DNA of 64,000 nucleotides from Candidatus Poribacteria bacterium (GCA_028818705.1 JAPPNJ010000040.1:62001-126000), one strand, 5' to 3'. Counted from the first letter of the stretch, positions 1 to 8,630 are shown. Numbers and translations are program-made. The notes: a model not told the origin generated them from the sequence alone.

Positions 1-946
1 GCAACGCCAACATGCTAAGTTGTTCACTGCTACGGAATTCGGGGAGTAGGTGTGCGGCAATACCGATCTCTGTGGTAGCTCTGATAGCAGGAACGGGATG
101 GATAGACAATCGGAGCAGACACTCAAGATAGGTCTTGGCAGTGGCATACGTATCAGATCTTTCTAACAGGACGGAGTCAGGGTTACAAATCCCCCCTACA
201 AAATCCTTTAGAAACTGACGACGGAAGGTGGTATATGCGGATTTTGCAGCGGGTATATCGTCTGCGAAGACAGCAGATTTCACGGTTTCCAGCCCTGGAA
301 AATCAAGGTTGAGCGCGCCAAAAAAATCACGATCGCTTAGCGGCAATTTGTATCGGTTTTGAGGCGTAAAGTTACGTCTGAGAACGGCGTTATAGACAGT
401 AATCGCGCTGTCTAAAATGGCGAGGTTTCGTGCATCCGCCAGCGAAAAAGCAACATCAATCGGGAGCGTAAGATGGGAATCTGTAGACGTAGGAGCAACT
501 TCCGCAAGGACAGCCGCAACCCTTCCGAACCCAGCGAGTCGCCAGAGTTCAGATTGTGGTAACGAAGCACAGACGCTTCCTGCTAATGCCAACGCACTCC
601 CGGCTTCAAGTCTCTGACGAAGTTCGCCATCTGGATAGGCATAGAGATATTCGGCATGCTCCAACAAGATACGGGCAAGCTCCGAGTATCCAGCATCAAG
701 AAGAGATTCATGTGCAGCAATCGCAATTGCCTCAATGACGCGCGCTGCAACCGATTCCAACCGCCATACTGGGTTTTGCGGTGAGAACACAACGGGTGTC
801 GGATTCGCTTCCGCGAAGGTGTAAAGTTCCTCAAAATCGGCGATCGGCTCCAGCTGTTCGATGACAGGCAGCTTCTGCTTTGCGAATTCTTCGGCGAGTA
901 AATGAATATGCTCAGTTCGGAGCGTTGTCCATTTCTCAAACGACAT
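1..946 (-). CDS. Heparinase II/III-like protein, N-terminal part (runs off window start)
   Basis: An open frame starts at the ATG at 946-944 (residues MSFEKWTTLRTEH) and reads without a stop to base 1, so at least 314 codons are present and the C-terminus lies outside the window. The protein is soluble at its start with no signal peptide. Around residues 190-230 it has NLDFPGLETVKSAV followed by AAKSAYTTFRRQF. This resembles the segment preceding the catalytic toroid of heparinase II/III-family polysaccharide lyases, where a 'LD..GL..VK' stretch and an 'A...Y..FR' helix are usual. The catalytic region is not visible, so the assignment rests on this similarity only. It is transcribed away from the STAS gene, from the opposite side of that gene's terminator. 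An alternative is another alpha-helical toroid protein of unknown substrate. Confidence 0.5.
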   Translation of the reverse strand, partial: MSFEKWTTLRTEHIHLLAEEFAKQKLPVIEQLEPIADFEELYTFAEANPTPVVFSPQNPVWRLESVAARVIEAIAIAAHESLLDAGYSELARILLEHAEYLYAYPDGELRQRLEAGSALALAGSVCASLPQSELWRLAGFGRVAAVLAEVAPTSTDSHLTLPIDVAFSLADARNLAILDSAITVYNAVLRRNFTPQNRYKLPLSDRDFFGALNLDFPGLETVKSAVFADDIPAAKSAYTTFRRQFLKDFVGGICNPDSVLLERSDTYATAKTYLECLLRLSIHPVPAIRATTEIGIAAHLLPEFRSSEQLSMLAL

Positions 947-1030
947 CTGATCACCCCTTCCAAATGTACAATTCTAAGGAATCATAGCATCATTCAGACG
1001 ATGTGTCAAGACTCTACCCTTTACTGGAAA

Positions 1031-1062
1031 ATAAAAAAAGGGGATGGTAAAACCACCCCCTT
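1031..1062 (-). terminator. Rho-independent terminator of the STAS gene
   Basis: Read on the minus strand, GGGG then TGGT, a short loop, ACCA and CCCC form a strong stem that is followed by seven T residues. It lies about 25 bases past the stop codon of the STAS gene, which is the position and form of an intrinsic terminator. Confidence 0.85.
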
Positions 1063-1087
1063 TGGAAATTTAATTGAATGTTAGATT

Positions 1088-1429
1088 TTAGGCTGACAGT
1101 GCCGAAATCGCATCCTCTTCACTATCAAAATGTTCAAAAATATGAACAACCCGACTCAAAACAACCAGATTTTTGATGTGTCTTCCGACATAGATGGCGC
1201 CCATACGCCCATTTTTCCGGGTCGCGGCAGTACGCGCCTCCATAAGGGTGCCAAGTCCCGAGCTATCAATCATACTGACCTTCTCGAAATTGATGAGGAT
1301 ACGCGGTTTATCAGAAGCCGCTATCTGTGGCAAGATGGCCTCCCGTAATTCTGATACGGAGTGTCCTACAATCTTTCCACTGGGTTCCAAAATCGAAATG
1401 CCATTTTGCTGGCGAATTTGCGTTGTCAT
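1088..1429 (-). CDS. STAS-domain anti-anti-sigma factor (SpoIIAA/RsbV-like)
   Basis: This 113-residue protein is a single STAS domain. Proteins of this family bind an anti-sigma kinase of the SpoIIAB/RsbW type in the unphosphorylated state and release the sigma factor; phosphorylation of a conserved Ser switches them off. The diagnostic motif MIDSSGLGTL is present near residue 55, with the Ser after Asp as the likely phosphorylation site. The N-terminal GISILEPSGKI strand and the C-terminal IFEHFDSEEDAI helix are also typical. Length is normal for a stand-alone antagonist. No kinase or sigma factor gene is adjacent, so its partner must be encoded elsewhere. It has its own terminator and lies divergent to the VOC gene across about 270 bases. 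Confidence 0.9.
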   Translation of the reverse strand: MTTQIRQQNGISILEPSGKIVGHSVSELREAILPQIAASDKPRILINFEKVSMIDSSGLGTLMEARTAATRKNGRMGAIYVGRHIKNLVVLSRVVHIFEHFDSEEDAISALSA

Positions 1430-1601
1430 TTTTTTACTCCATTTTTTTATTTGTTAGACATTGTGAATGTTAACTTTGTCTTTTGATTATTCAAACGTCA
1501 ATTTTAGGTATTCGTTTACTTAGTCCGATTTTATCGGAAAAAGTTCGTTTTTTCTATTTATTATTAACCCTTATGATCCAAATTTGTTCCCTAAAAATAA
1601 T

Positions 1602-1630
1602 TTGACACAATCAAACGGTTATGTGATAAT
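1602..1630 (+). promoter_or_regulatory. Sigma-70-type promoter for the VOC gene
   Basis: TTGACA at 1602-1607 is followed after 17 bases by GATAAT at 1625-1630, which is preceded by TGT as an extended -10. It sits about 70 bases upstream of the VOC protein start, in the divergent spacer shared with the STAS gene. The rest of 1430-1702 is A+T-rich with no gene visible. Confidence 0.75.
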
Positions 1631-1702
1631 AGTATATCTTTATCATGTTTTGAATCGCGCGCTTATTAGGCGCGCCTCTTCTAAGGAAAGGATATTCTAA
1701 CA

Positions 1703-2074
1703 ATGGCAGTTACATTTCATCACGTCCATCTTCGGTGCGAGGACCTGGACGGCGCAGTCGCTTATTATGAAAAGATGTTTGACGGCAAAGTCACAGAAGT
1801 TGTCGATGTCCGCGGACTAAAAATCGTACGCATGGAGATCGGCGGAGAGCGGATCTTCCTCTCACCGAAATTAGGAGATATGGAAGTAGAAGATACCAGC
1901 GGCAACGCACGTTGGGGTGTTTACCAACTCGCATTCACTGTGGATGACCTTGACGCAACCGTCGCTGAACTGCAAGCCAAAGGGGCAGAACTCGAAGACC
2001 TGAAGCCGCAAGGGCTGATGATGGCATTTTTCAAGGGACCTGACAACGTTCAGATCGAACTCATTGAGATGTAA
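1703..2074 (+). CDS. VOC-superfamily (glyoxalase/dioxygenase-like) protein
   Basis: This 123-residue protein is one vicinal-oxygen-chelate module made of two beta-alpha-beta-beta-beta units. It starts with the typical FHHVHLRCEDLDGAVAYYEKMF, where the His is a likely metal ligand, and ends with KGPDNVQIELIEM, whose Glu is the usual second-half metal ligand. VOC proteins are dimeric metal enzymes such as glyoxalase I, methylmalonyl-CoA epimerase and extradiol dioxygenases; the substrate cannot be read from the sequence. It has its own promoter and a terminator-like hairpin directly after it, so it is probably a single-gene transcript. Confidence 0.85.
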   Translation: MAVTFHHVHLRCEDLDGAVAYYEKMFDGKVTEVVDVRGLKIVRMEIGGERIFLSPKLGDMEVEDTSGNARWGVYQLAFTVDDLDATVAELQAKGAELEDLKPQGLMMAFFKGPDNVQIELIEM

Positions 2075-2114
2075 TCGTTCGCAGAAATGGCTACCTCGCT
2101 CCGACAAACAGTGT

Positions 2115-2152
2115 TAGACGAGGATGGCTTCGGCTTTGTGCCTCGCTCTTTC
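2115..2152 (+). terminator. Terminator-like hairpin, GAGG...CCTC family
   Basis: CGAGG at 2119-2123 pairs with CCTCG at 2141-2145 around an inner GGCTTCGGC-containing segment, followed by a pyrimidine-rich tail. The same module, in better form, occurs at 43730, 48501 and 49734. Confidence 0.6.
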
Positions 2153-2220
2153 AGTCTTTTCGGTAATCGTAAACACTACCGTAATACGCCTGACTAAACG
2201 CTTGGCGAGGAACAGACAAT

Positions 2221-2901
2221 ATGAAATTCAGCGAACTCTTCTATACAATTCAGGGGGAAGGACAACTGATCGGCGTTCCCTCTGTTTTCTTCCGAACGAG
2301 TTATTGCAATCTGAGATGTGTTTGGTGTGATACACCTTACACATCTTGGAATCCCGAAAACCGGGACATCTCCGTCGCTGAAAGCGTCGCTGCTATTTCA
2401 GAATACGGATGTAAGCACGTTGTCATCACTGGTGGCGAACCGTTTATTCAAACGAAGGAATTGATCGCACTCTGTGAGGAATTGGACAACCGGGGACACT
2501 ACGTCACGATTGAAACCAATGCGACGATCTTTGCAGATGTCGCCGCACACCTCATTTCGATGAGTCCTAAACTGCGAAATTCTAATCCACCAACTGACAA
2601 TCGTTTCTTCAAACGTCACGAGCGCGAACGCATCTGTCCTGATGTTATTCGCAAGTTTTTAGATACCTACCCATGCCAAGTGAAGTTTGTCGTGGACACC
2701 CCTGAGGATTTAGCAGAGATCCAAGCGTTGCAGACGGAAATCGGCATCCCGGCAGAGACTATTCTACTGATGCCACAAGGTGTAACGTCTGCCGAACTCC
2801 AACAGAAACAGCAATGGTTGGTTGAACTTTGTAAAGAGAACGGATATCGCTATTCGCCGCGTACGCATGTGGATATATGGGGCGACAAACGAGGCGTCTG
2901 A
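2221..2901 (+). CDS. queE: 7-carboxy-7-deazaguanine synthase (radical SAM)
   Basis: QueE converts 6-carboxytetrahydropterin to 7-carboxy-7-deazaguanine in the pathway to preQ0 and queuosine. The 226-residue protein opens with FYTIQGEGQLIGVPSVFFR, the substrate-binding signature of this family. The radical-SAM cluster motif Cys29-x3-Cys33-x2-Cys36 follows (CNLRCVWCDTPY), then the SAM-binding ITGGEPFI. The C-terminal RYSPRTHVDIWGDKRGV is also standard for QueE. Length is normal. No queC, queD or queF lies next to it, so the pathway is scattered in this genome. The downstream amidohydrolase starts 8 bases after the stop and is probably cotranscribed. Confidence 0.95.
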   Translation: MKFSELFYTIQGEGQLIGVPSVFFRTSYCNLRCVWCDTPYTSWNPENRDISVAESVAAISEYGCKHVVITGGEPFIQTKELIALCEELDNRGHYVTIETNATIFADVAAHLISMSPKLRNSNPPTDNRFFKRHERERICPDVIRKFLDTYPCQVKFVVDTPEDLAEIQALQTEIGIPAETILLMPQGVTSAELQQKQQWLVELCKENGYRYSPRTHVDIWGDKRGV

Positions 2902-2909
2902 GGACAAAA

Positions 2910-4025
2910 ATGAAGTATGACCTCTTACTGAAGGGTGGCACTGTTATTGATGCCGCACAAGGCTTAAACGCCGTGCGCGATGTCGCGATTGTCGACGGCA
3001 CCATCGCAGCGATTGAAACAGATATTCCACAACGCGCAGCAACACAGACCATCTCTGTTAAAGATAAATATGTCACACCAGGCCTCATTGATATCCACAC
3101 CCACGTCTACTACGGTGTAACCACGTGGGGTATCAGAGCTGACGCTGTCTGCACAACAGCTGGAACGACGACGGTTGTCGATGCAGGCAGCCCCAGTTGG
3201 GTCACATTCCCGGGTTTCCGAGAATTCATCGCCGAACCCGCACAGACCAACATCCTTACCTACATCCATATCTCCGGGATTGGACTCGTCTACGGCCCCA
3301 TAGGTGAGATGACCGACATAGCCTATGCCAGCCCAGAACAGGTTGCGGAAACCTTGCAAAAACATCGAGATATAACTGTCGGCGTTAAAGTACGTCAAGG
3401 TAAGATGCAGGTCGGCAACAACGGCGTTGAACCCTTAAAACTTGCTATTCAAGCAGCAGCGCGCGCAGAAACATCTGTCATGTGTCATATCGGTGCCGGT
3501 GTGTCGCTCCCTGAAATTTTGGGGTTACTCCGTCCCGGTGATGTGATTACCCACTGTTTCCAAGGCAACGGTGATAATATCATTGACGAAAAAGGCAGAA
3601 TTATCCCTGAAGCGTGGAAAGCGCGTGAAGACGGTATCATTTTCGATGTCGGACACGGTGCTGGAAGTTTCCATTACGAAATCGCACAACGCGCCATGGA
3701 ACAGGGATTCATCTCCGATGTCATCAGCACAGATCTACACACCGGAAATATCAACGGCCCCGTCTATGACCTCCCGACCACGTTGTCGAAACTGATGCAC
3801 TTAGGGCTACCGCTTGCAGACGTGATAGCGAAGGCGACATTCAGCGCTGCAAAAGCCATCCAACGGGAAGATCAACTCGGTAACCTGAAAGTTGGCACCG
3901 TCGCCGATGTCGCCGTGTTTGATGTGCTTGAAGGTCAGTTTGAATACTTTGACTCGCACGGAACAAAGTTCATAGGAGATAAGAAATTAAAGACGGAATT
4001 AACCATACGTGAGGGAAAAATTTAA
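2910..4025 (+). CDS. Amidohydrolase/deacetylase-family metallohydrolase
   Basis: This 371-residue protein belongs to the amidohydrolase superfamily, the dihydroorotase-like subgroup known from EF_0837-type enzymes, which hydrolyse cyclic amides or N-acyl groups with one or two metal ions. The HTH metal motif is at residues 63-65 (GLIDIHTHVYYG). GVKVRQGK contains the likely carboxylated Lys, MCHIGAG and ITHCFQG supply metal-binding His, and VISTDLHTGN carries the catalytic Asp. The ATG at 2910 is preferred to an upstream start at 2877, because it has a GAGG ribosome site 6 bases ahead and avoids overlap with queE. The true substrate is unknown. Confidence 0.85.
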   Translation: MKYDLLLKGGTVIDAAQGLNAVRDVAIVDGTIAAIETDIPQRAATQTISVKDKYVTPGLIDIHTHVYYGVTTWGIRADAVCTTAGTTTVVDAGSPSWVTFPGFREFIAEPAQTNILTYIHISGIGLVYGPIGEMTDIAYASPEQVAETLQKHRDITVGVKVRQGKMQVGNNGVEPLKLAIQAAARAETSVMCHIGAGVSLPEILGLLRPGDVITHCFQGNGDNIIDEKGRIIPEAWKAREDGIIFDVGHGAGSFHYEIAQRAMEQGFISDVISTDLHTGNINGPVYDLPTTLSKLMHLGLPLADVIAKATFSAAKAIQREDQLGNLKVGTVADVAVFDVLEGQFEYFDSHGTKFIGDKKLKTELTIREGKI

Positions 4026-4079
4026 AATCAACCACTTGTGTGCGTGGTTTACGATGCACGACAATTTAAAAAAATAAAA

Positions 4080-4481
4080 ATGTTAAACATAAATAAAAAA
4101 CTAAGCGGCTGCTATAGGCGGGTTATGATTTTTTTATTCGCAGTCGTGGGCATCTGCTTGATTGCAGGGGGTGTGATCTATCAGCGCATTGGTGGCGTTG
4201 AGGGTACACGCTACTGGATGGCAGAACGAGCACTCAATGGTGTCGAAAAACATCTTAAATCGAAAAATCGACCAGATGGAATCTCAGAGGAACAGATAAT
4301 CTCAATGTTTGCAAACGTCCGTGAGGCAAACCAAAATCGACGGACGAATCTAACAGCACTCTACGACGTGCTGAAATCGTATCAGGCAGAGTTTTATACG
4401 AAAAAGCCATCTACACCGGAGGTAGAAACGTTTTTGGAACAATTAAGGCAGACGGTTCTTACAGATACCATTAAGGAATGA
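4080..4481 (+). CDS. Small membrane-anchored protein of unknown function
   Basis: Not recognised. The 133-residue product has a basic N-terminus (MLNINKKLSGCYRR), one hydrophobic segment of about 20 residues (MIFLFAVVGICLIAGGVIYQR) and then a mostly helical polar domain rich in Glu and Lys, so it is probably a single-pass membrane protein with its C-terminus outside. A GTG start at 4038 would add 14 residues; neither start has a convincing ribosome site. It follows the amidohydrolase by about 50 bases and converges on the kinase-like gene, with 7 bases between the two stops. Confidence 0.6.
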   Translation: MLNINKKLSGCYRRVMIFLFAVVGICLIAGGVIYQRIGGVEGTRYWMAERALNGVEKHLKSKNRPDGISEEQIISMFANVREANQNRRTNLTALYDVLKSYQAEFYTKKPSTPEVETFLEQLRQTVLTDTIKE

Positions 4482-4488
4482 TACAACT

Positions 4489-5571
4489 TTAAGCACGAAA
4501 ACTGGCTATCATTTTCCGAATTGTCGTCGTATCAGGATCGTCGCTTAAATCAGCATCTATAATATGCGTGAGCGCAGATTGGAATCTCGATTTGGTATCT
4601 CCCCAGGCATCCAGCAGCATCTTGCTCTCGGAGGCTTCAGGCTGTGCAAGTGCCTGTAAGAGTTGATCAATAGCAGACAAGTAAAAGAGCAGATGATGCG
4701 CGTCAACGCGGGCAGCGATCTCCGCCGGTGAACAGGTTTCTCGGTGCGCGCATACCCACTCAGCGTAGGTATTGACAAGTTCTCGATTTAAAAGGGAGAC
4801 GAAGTTCGCATTTTCACGCCGTGTAGACAAGAAAGCACCTATGCTATTGAGGAGCTGCACAAGTCGTATCTCCTGCCAATTCCAACCGATACTGGCGAAA
4901 TCAATGAATGTAGGGGCCTCATCTGCTATTACGACGTTGCGGGCATTATTATCCAAACCACCAAGTGCTGTCGGCGCAAGTTGTAGCCGAACAGCGAGCG
5001 CGTTCCATCTCTCTATGAGAGCATCAGCCAAGTCAGACGACATCGGTTCTTCGTTGAGATGCGAGAGATACCCGATAACCTTTACACCGCGCTCTAATAA
5101 ATCTTTCAAGTTTGCGTGTGCATCATAACGGAAGACATAAGGCGCAAAATGATCGGCGCGCAATGCGAAACAGGATTCAATCTCGCAAAATTTTTGAAGT
5201 ATCCTTTCAAGAAGTGGTTTAACGCCCGAAAGCGGTTCTTCATCGCTTTGGGCAATAGCGTCGAGGGTTCGCTCCCCACGCCACTCTAACAATAAGGCAT
5301 GCAAAGCCGGCGAACTCCAAACGACTCGCGGAACTTCGCAGCCATTACGATGTAAAATTGACAGGACATCGGTCTCGATTTTGCACGGTGTGTAGCCCGA
5401 TTCTACAACGGCAGTTTTAATGTCGTACTGTTTTAGTAGGTATTTTTGGGTGCCAATATTCAGGCAGCAAACATTGTGCCGCAGGCGCTTTCCGTGCTGA
5501 ATCGGTTCGAGACGAAGCGCATCCAGATCTATCTTAAAGTGAGCGGCAATCGGTTGAATCAAATGTTGCAA
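4489..5571 (-). CDS. Aminoglycoside phosphotransferase-like (APH fold) kinase
   Basis: The 360-residue protein has the layout of an APH/choline-kinase-fold enzyme: an N-terminal lobe with a nucleotide-binding Lys (QKYLLKQYD), then PRVVWSSPALHALLLEWRGE as the hinge, and a C-terminal lobe. The catalytic loop, normally HxDxxxxN, reads LGGLDNNARNVVI, so the first His is replaced while Asp and Asn remain. The metal-binding DFG/DxE equivalent is FIDFASIGW. Spore-coat CotS-like, homoserine-kinase-like and maltokinase-like proteins share this pattern, and the substrate cannot be inferred. Probably a single-gene unit on the minus strand. Confidence 0.65.
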   Translation of the reverse strand: MQHLIQPIAAHFKIDLDALRLEPIQHGKRLRHNVCCLNIGTQKYLLKQYDIKTAVVESGYTPCKIETDVLSILHRNGCEVPRVVWSSPALHALLLEWRGERTLDAIAQSDEEPLSGVKPLLERILQKFCEIESCFALRADHFAPYVFRYDAHANLKDLLERGVKVIGYLSHLNEEPMSSDLADALIERWNALAVRLQLAPTALGGLDNNARNVVIADEAPTFIDFASIGWNWQEIRLVQLLNSIGAFLSTRRENANFVSLLNRELVNTYAEWVCAHRETCSPAEIAARVDAHHLLFYLSAIDQLLQALAQPEASESKMLLDAWGDTKSRFQSALTHIIDADLSDDPDTTTIRKMIASFRA

Positions 5572-5660
5572 TGTGGTATCTCCCTATGATATTGTACCAC
5601 AGATATTAATTGAGTGCTACTATTTTCTCCAATGTGCATCTCAAATTGTACATTTTGAGA

Positions 5661-5713
5661 CAACTAACAACTGACAACTGATAACTAATAACTGCTGACT
5701 GACAACCTACGAG
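5661..5713. repeat. Low-complexity TAACAACTGA-type repeat
   Basis: The stretch is built from imperfect copies of ACAACTGATAACTA (CAACTAACAACTGACAACTG and on). Similar words recur at 17025-17060 (reverse sense) and 58676-58694, so this is a dispersed simple repeat of intergenic DNA rather than a regulatory site. Confidence 0.6.
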
Positions 5714-5723
5714 TAAAAAAAAC

Positions 5724-5752
5724 TTGAAATTGCGTCATTTCTGTGGTAAAAT
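5724..5752 (+). promoter_or_regulatory. Promoter for rpsB-tsf
   Basis: TTGAAA at 5724-5729 and TAAAAT at 5747-5752 are spaced by 17 bases, giving a leader of about 190 nucleotides before the rpsB start. Confidence 0.7.
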
Positions 5753-5909
5753 ATATGAATTGATTCTGGTGAACAAATGTTCATCTGGAAATCACGATTC
5801 TTGTATAAAATGTGAAAAAACTGATACGACACACCTCTCGATTTGCACAGCGGGTTCTCTCGTGTTGAGAGTCTGATGCAGATGTGAAGGAGGTGGATGT
5901 GGAAACCCA

Positions 5910-5950
5910 GTAGACGCGGTGTCGCGTCTACGAACCTCAGGAGGTTTTTT
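5910..5950 (+). promoter_or_regulatory. rpsB leader: hairpin plus ribosome-site-sequestering repeat
   Basis: GTAGACGCG at 5910-5918 and CGCGTCTAC at 5923-5931 form a perfect 9-bp stem with a GTGT loop. Immediately after it AACCTC and GAGGTT form an inverted repeat that contains the AGGAGG ribosome site, followed by a run of eight T. The arrangement resembles a translational or attenuation control of a ribosomal-protein operon, as is known for S2 leaders in other bacteria; the specific mechanism here is inference. Confidence 0.5.
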
Positions 5951-6856
5951 TTGGGAGTTACAATGAAAGAACTCCTTGAATGTGGAGTTCACTTTGGACA
6001 TCAGACCCGTCGCTGGAACCCGAAGATGGCAGAATACATCTTCGCCGAGCGAAATGGGATTTATATCATTGATTTGCAAAAGACGCTACGGATGCTTGAG
6101 ACCGCAGTAGACTTCGTACAGGATGTCGCAGCAAAAGGCGGCACTATTCTATTTGTCGGTACAAAACGGCAATCCCAAGAAGCTGTTCGAGCTGAGGCGG
6201 TTCGATGTGGTATGTACCACGTCAATCACCGTTGGTTAGGTGGTATGCTAACCAATTTTCAGACGATCCGTCGCAGTATCAACCGGCTCGACAAACTTGA
6301 TGCCGACGAAACAAACGGGGTATTTGAACAGATGCCGAAAAAAGAGGTCATGTCCCTGCGCCGTGAAAAAGGCAAACTCGACAACAACCTCAACGGCATC
6401 AGAGAAATGAAAAAAATCCCAGAAGTACTCGTCGTGACTGACACCCGTAAGGAGCATACCGCTATTGCCGAGGCAAACAAGCTAAACATCCCTATTATCG
6501 CAATAGTGGATACCAACTGTGATCCTGACCCGATTGATTTACCTGTTCCGGGTAACGATGATGCCATTCGTTCGATTCGTCTCATCTGCTCAGTTTTGGC
6601 AGAGGCGGTAATTGAAGGACGCGGTGGCGCGTTAGAAGGCGCAGAAGTCGCAGACGAAATCGTAGACGCAGATGCCACGCCACAGCAACTCAATGTTATA
6701 CTCGATGCTGAACGACGTGAGGAACAAAGTGCTGCTATTCTCGAAGAGACGCAACTGTCCGCAGAACCAGAGGCAATCGGTGATAGCGGCGAGCAGCGTG
6801 GACGAGCACCACGGCAGCGGAGAAGAAGCGGCAGACCCCCTCGCCAGCCGTCTTAA
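5951..6856 (+). CDS. rpsB: 30S ribosomal protein S2
   Basis: S2 is a small-subunit protein that binds near the neck of the 30S particle. The sequence is unmistakable: [19 protein letters not shown] at the start, then [13 protein letters not shown] strand ([15 protein letters not shown]), [13 protein letters not shown] and [20 protein letters not shown]. The preferred start is TTG at 5951 (MGVTMKELL): AGGAGG ends 6 bases before it, whereas the in-frame ATG at 5963 is 18 bases away. This gives 301 residues. The C-terminal 70 residues are an acidic then Arg-rich extension ([13 protein letters not shown]) that is longer than in standard S2. tsf follows after 167 bases. Confidence 0.95.
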   Translation: MGVTMKELLECGVHFGHQTRRWNPKMAEYIFAERNGIYIIDLQKTLRMLETAVDFVQDVAAKGGTILFVGTKRQSQEAVRAEAVRCGMYHVNHRWLGGMLTNFQTIRRSINRLDKLDADETNGVFEQMPKKEVMSLRREKGKLDNNLNGIREMKKIPEVLVVTDTRKEHTAIAEANKLNIPIIAIVDTNCDPDPIDLPVPGNDDAIRSIRLICSVLAEAVIEGRGGALEGAEVADEIVDADATPQQLNVILDAERREEQSAAILEETQLSAEPEAIGDSGEQRGRAPRQRRRSGRPPRQPS

Positions 6857-7023
6857 TAAAACTTTATTGGGCACGCTTACCGCTTTGCAGCAAAATGGCG
6901 TGCCCACAGTTCATCACACAGATATAAATACTTTCGATCTACAAGCGGAAACAACGAAGTAGGGATGGCTTGCGAACCTACATCAGCAGTAACCGCTTCC
7001 CGTGGAAAATAAAAGGAGAAGAA

Positions 7024-7617
7024 ATGCAAATCACTGCAAAGATGGTTAGCGAGCTCCGTTCGCGCACTGGTGCAGGCATCATGGACTGCAAAAAGGCACT
7101 CACAGAGACGGACGGGAATATTGACCAAGCAATTCAGAAATTGCGAGAGCAGGGCTTGAGAGCTTCCGAAGTCAAGGGCGGTAGGGCAACAAAAGAAGGA
7201 TTGATTCTTTCCTACATACACCCAGGCAGCCGGGTCGGCACGTTAGTCGAACTGAATTGTGAAACCGATTTCGTCGCGCGGACAGAGCAATTTCAACAAT
7301 TGGCGAAAGACATTGCAATGCAGGTAGCAGCGGCTAAACCGAAATATCTCACCTCAGCCGAGGTGCCCGCTGAAGATTTGGAGTCTGAAAAAGCGATCCT
7401 CAAAGCACAGGCACAGCAGGAAGGTAAACCCGAACACATCGCTGAACGCATCGTTGAGGGACGTATCTCTAAATTCTACTCAGAAACCTGTCTCCTACAG
7501 CAGCCATACATCCGCGATACAGACAAAACCGTCGAAAGTCTCGTAAAGGACGCGATAGCACAATTAGGAGAGAATATCGTCATCAAGCGCTTTGTCCTTT
7601 ATGTACTTGGACAGTAA
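7024..7617 (+). CDS. tsf: Elongation factor Ts
   Basis: EF-Ts is the nucleotide-exchange factor that recycles EF-Tu. The 197-residue protein has the N-terminal UBA-like domain with the signature ELRSRTGAGIMDCKKAL, followed by the core motif VGTLVELNCETDFVAR. It ends soon after LLQQPYIRD, so it is a short EF-Ts with one main core subdomain, as in Thermus-type proteins of about 200 residues. The start at 7024 follows AGGAG by 5 bases. rpsB is upstream in the usual order; a nested terminator-like structure follows directly. Confidence 0.95.
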   Translation: MQITAKMVSELRSRTGAGIMDCKKALTETDGNIDQAIQKLREQGLRASEVKGGRATKEGLILSYIHPGSRVGTLVELNCETDFVARTEQFQQLAKDIAMQVAAAKPKYLTSAEVPAEDLESEKAILKAQAQQEGKPEHIAERIVEGRISKFYSETCLLQQPYIRDTDKTVESLVKDAIAQLGENIVIKRFVLYVLGQ

Positions 7618-7618
7618 A

Positions 7619-7680
7619 GAGGCATACATCTGCTAACCGAGATCTCCATATCTCGGTTGTCAGGTATACGCCTCGTTTTC
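7619..7680 (+). terminator. Nested hairpin terminator after tsf
   Basis: AACCGAGAT at 7635-7643 pairs perfectly with ATCTCGGTT at 7650-7658. Around it GAGGC plus ATAC (7619-7627) pairs with GTAT and GCCTC (7664-7674), and GTTTTCC follows. This two-tier stem with a short T run probably ends the rpsB-tsf transcript. The remaining 7681-7872 spacer, where pyrH would be expected, contains no gene. Confidence 0.65.
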
Positions 7681-7872
7681 CAAGCACTATCCAGCAAGTC
7701 AGCGCGCTAAAATCTGAAAATTCATTAGTTTGAGGCTGCCTGAAACAGAGACCCACCCCTCGCACTGTTGATAACGGCTTCGGCAGCACTAAATAGTGGC
7801 AAGTCAGGGTTTAATACCCGCTACCCACTGCGACCTTTCGAGCGTCGCGAACTCTTAACAGGGAAAATTCAG

Positions 7873-8463
7873 ATGCAACAACAAATCATTCAACAAACCG
7901 AATCCCGGATGAAGAAAACAGTAGAAGCAACATCAACCAAACTGTCACACGTCCAAACAGGACGCGCGACACCCGCACTTTTGGATCAGGTGAGCGTCAA
8001 CTACTACGGCAGTAAAAATCCGCTGAGCCAAGTTGGCACAATTACGACCCCTGAACCGCGCCTGCTTGTTATTCAACCTTGGGATAAAACGCTCATTACA
8101 GAAATTGAAAAGGCAATAGCCCTTTCCGATTTAGGTTTCTCAACAAATAACGACGGCAACGTTATCCGAATTCAAGTCCCAGAACTTACACTGGAACGGC
8201 GTACTGAACTAACAAAGGTAGTACGTAAGTTAGCGGAAGAGGGAAAGGTCGCCATTCGGAACATTCGCCGCGATGCCAATGACGCCGTCAAAAAACTCGA
8301 CGGCGGCGATTCATCGACCGGCGGTGGTAAAAGCCGTGGGCGTGGTGGCGACAAAAGACGCGGTAGATCGAACGCCGATCCGATTCAGCAACTCACCGAT
8401 ACCTACATCGATAAAATCGACGAACTCGTCTCGGCGAAGGAATCGGAACTGTTAGAAACTTAA
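7873..8463 (+). CDS. frr: Ribosome recycling factor with Gly/Arg-rich replacement segment
   Basis: RRF splits post-termination ribosomes together with EF-G. Typical elements are present: LSHVQTGRATPALLDQVSVNYYG, QVGTITTPEPRLLVIQPWDK, VPELTLERRTELTKVVRKLAEEGKVAIRNIRRDAND and the final IQQLTDTYIDKIDELVSAKESEL. What is odd is residues 143-170 (8299-8382): the usual acidic helical stretch of about 17 residues ('EKD..ISEDE...') is replaced by 28 residues rich in Gly, Ser, Arg and Lys (GGGKSRGRGGDKRRGR). The 196-residue length is about 10 above normal. Start at 7873 has AGGGA 8 bases ahead. A longer start at 7768 would add residues with no RRF similarity. Confidence 0.93.
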   Translation: MQQQIIQQTESRMKKTVEATSTKLSHVQTGRATPALLDQVSVNYYGSKNPLSQVGTITTPEPRLLVIQPWDKTLITEIEKAIALSDLGFSTNNDGNVIRIQVPELTLERRTELTKVVRKLAEEGKVAIRNIRRDANDAVKKLDGGDSSTGGGKSRGRGGDKRRGRSNADPIQQLTDTYIDKIDELVSAKESELLET

Positions 8464-8630
8464 CTCGCAATTGTGGTATTGTAGGCTGCAGCTTGTCGAA
8501 TCTCCGCAGCTATATCAAACAGTACGATACATGTGCCAAAAATTGCTGCTGAGATATATCTGGGTCCCGAGTACACCAACACGGAAATCTCACGCTACGC
8601 TACGCGTTAATTGAAGGAGGGCAGAGAACT

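Noticed and set aside
7768..7872. Longer start for frr
   Set aside because: The added residues have no RRF similarity, and 7873 has a better ribosome site.
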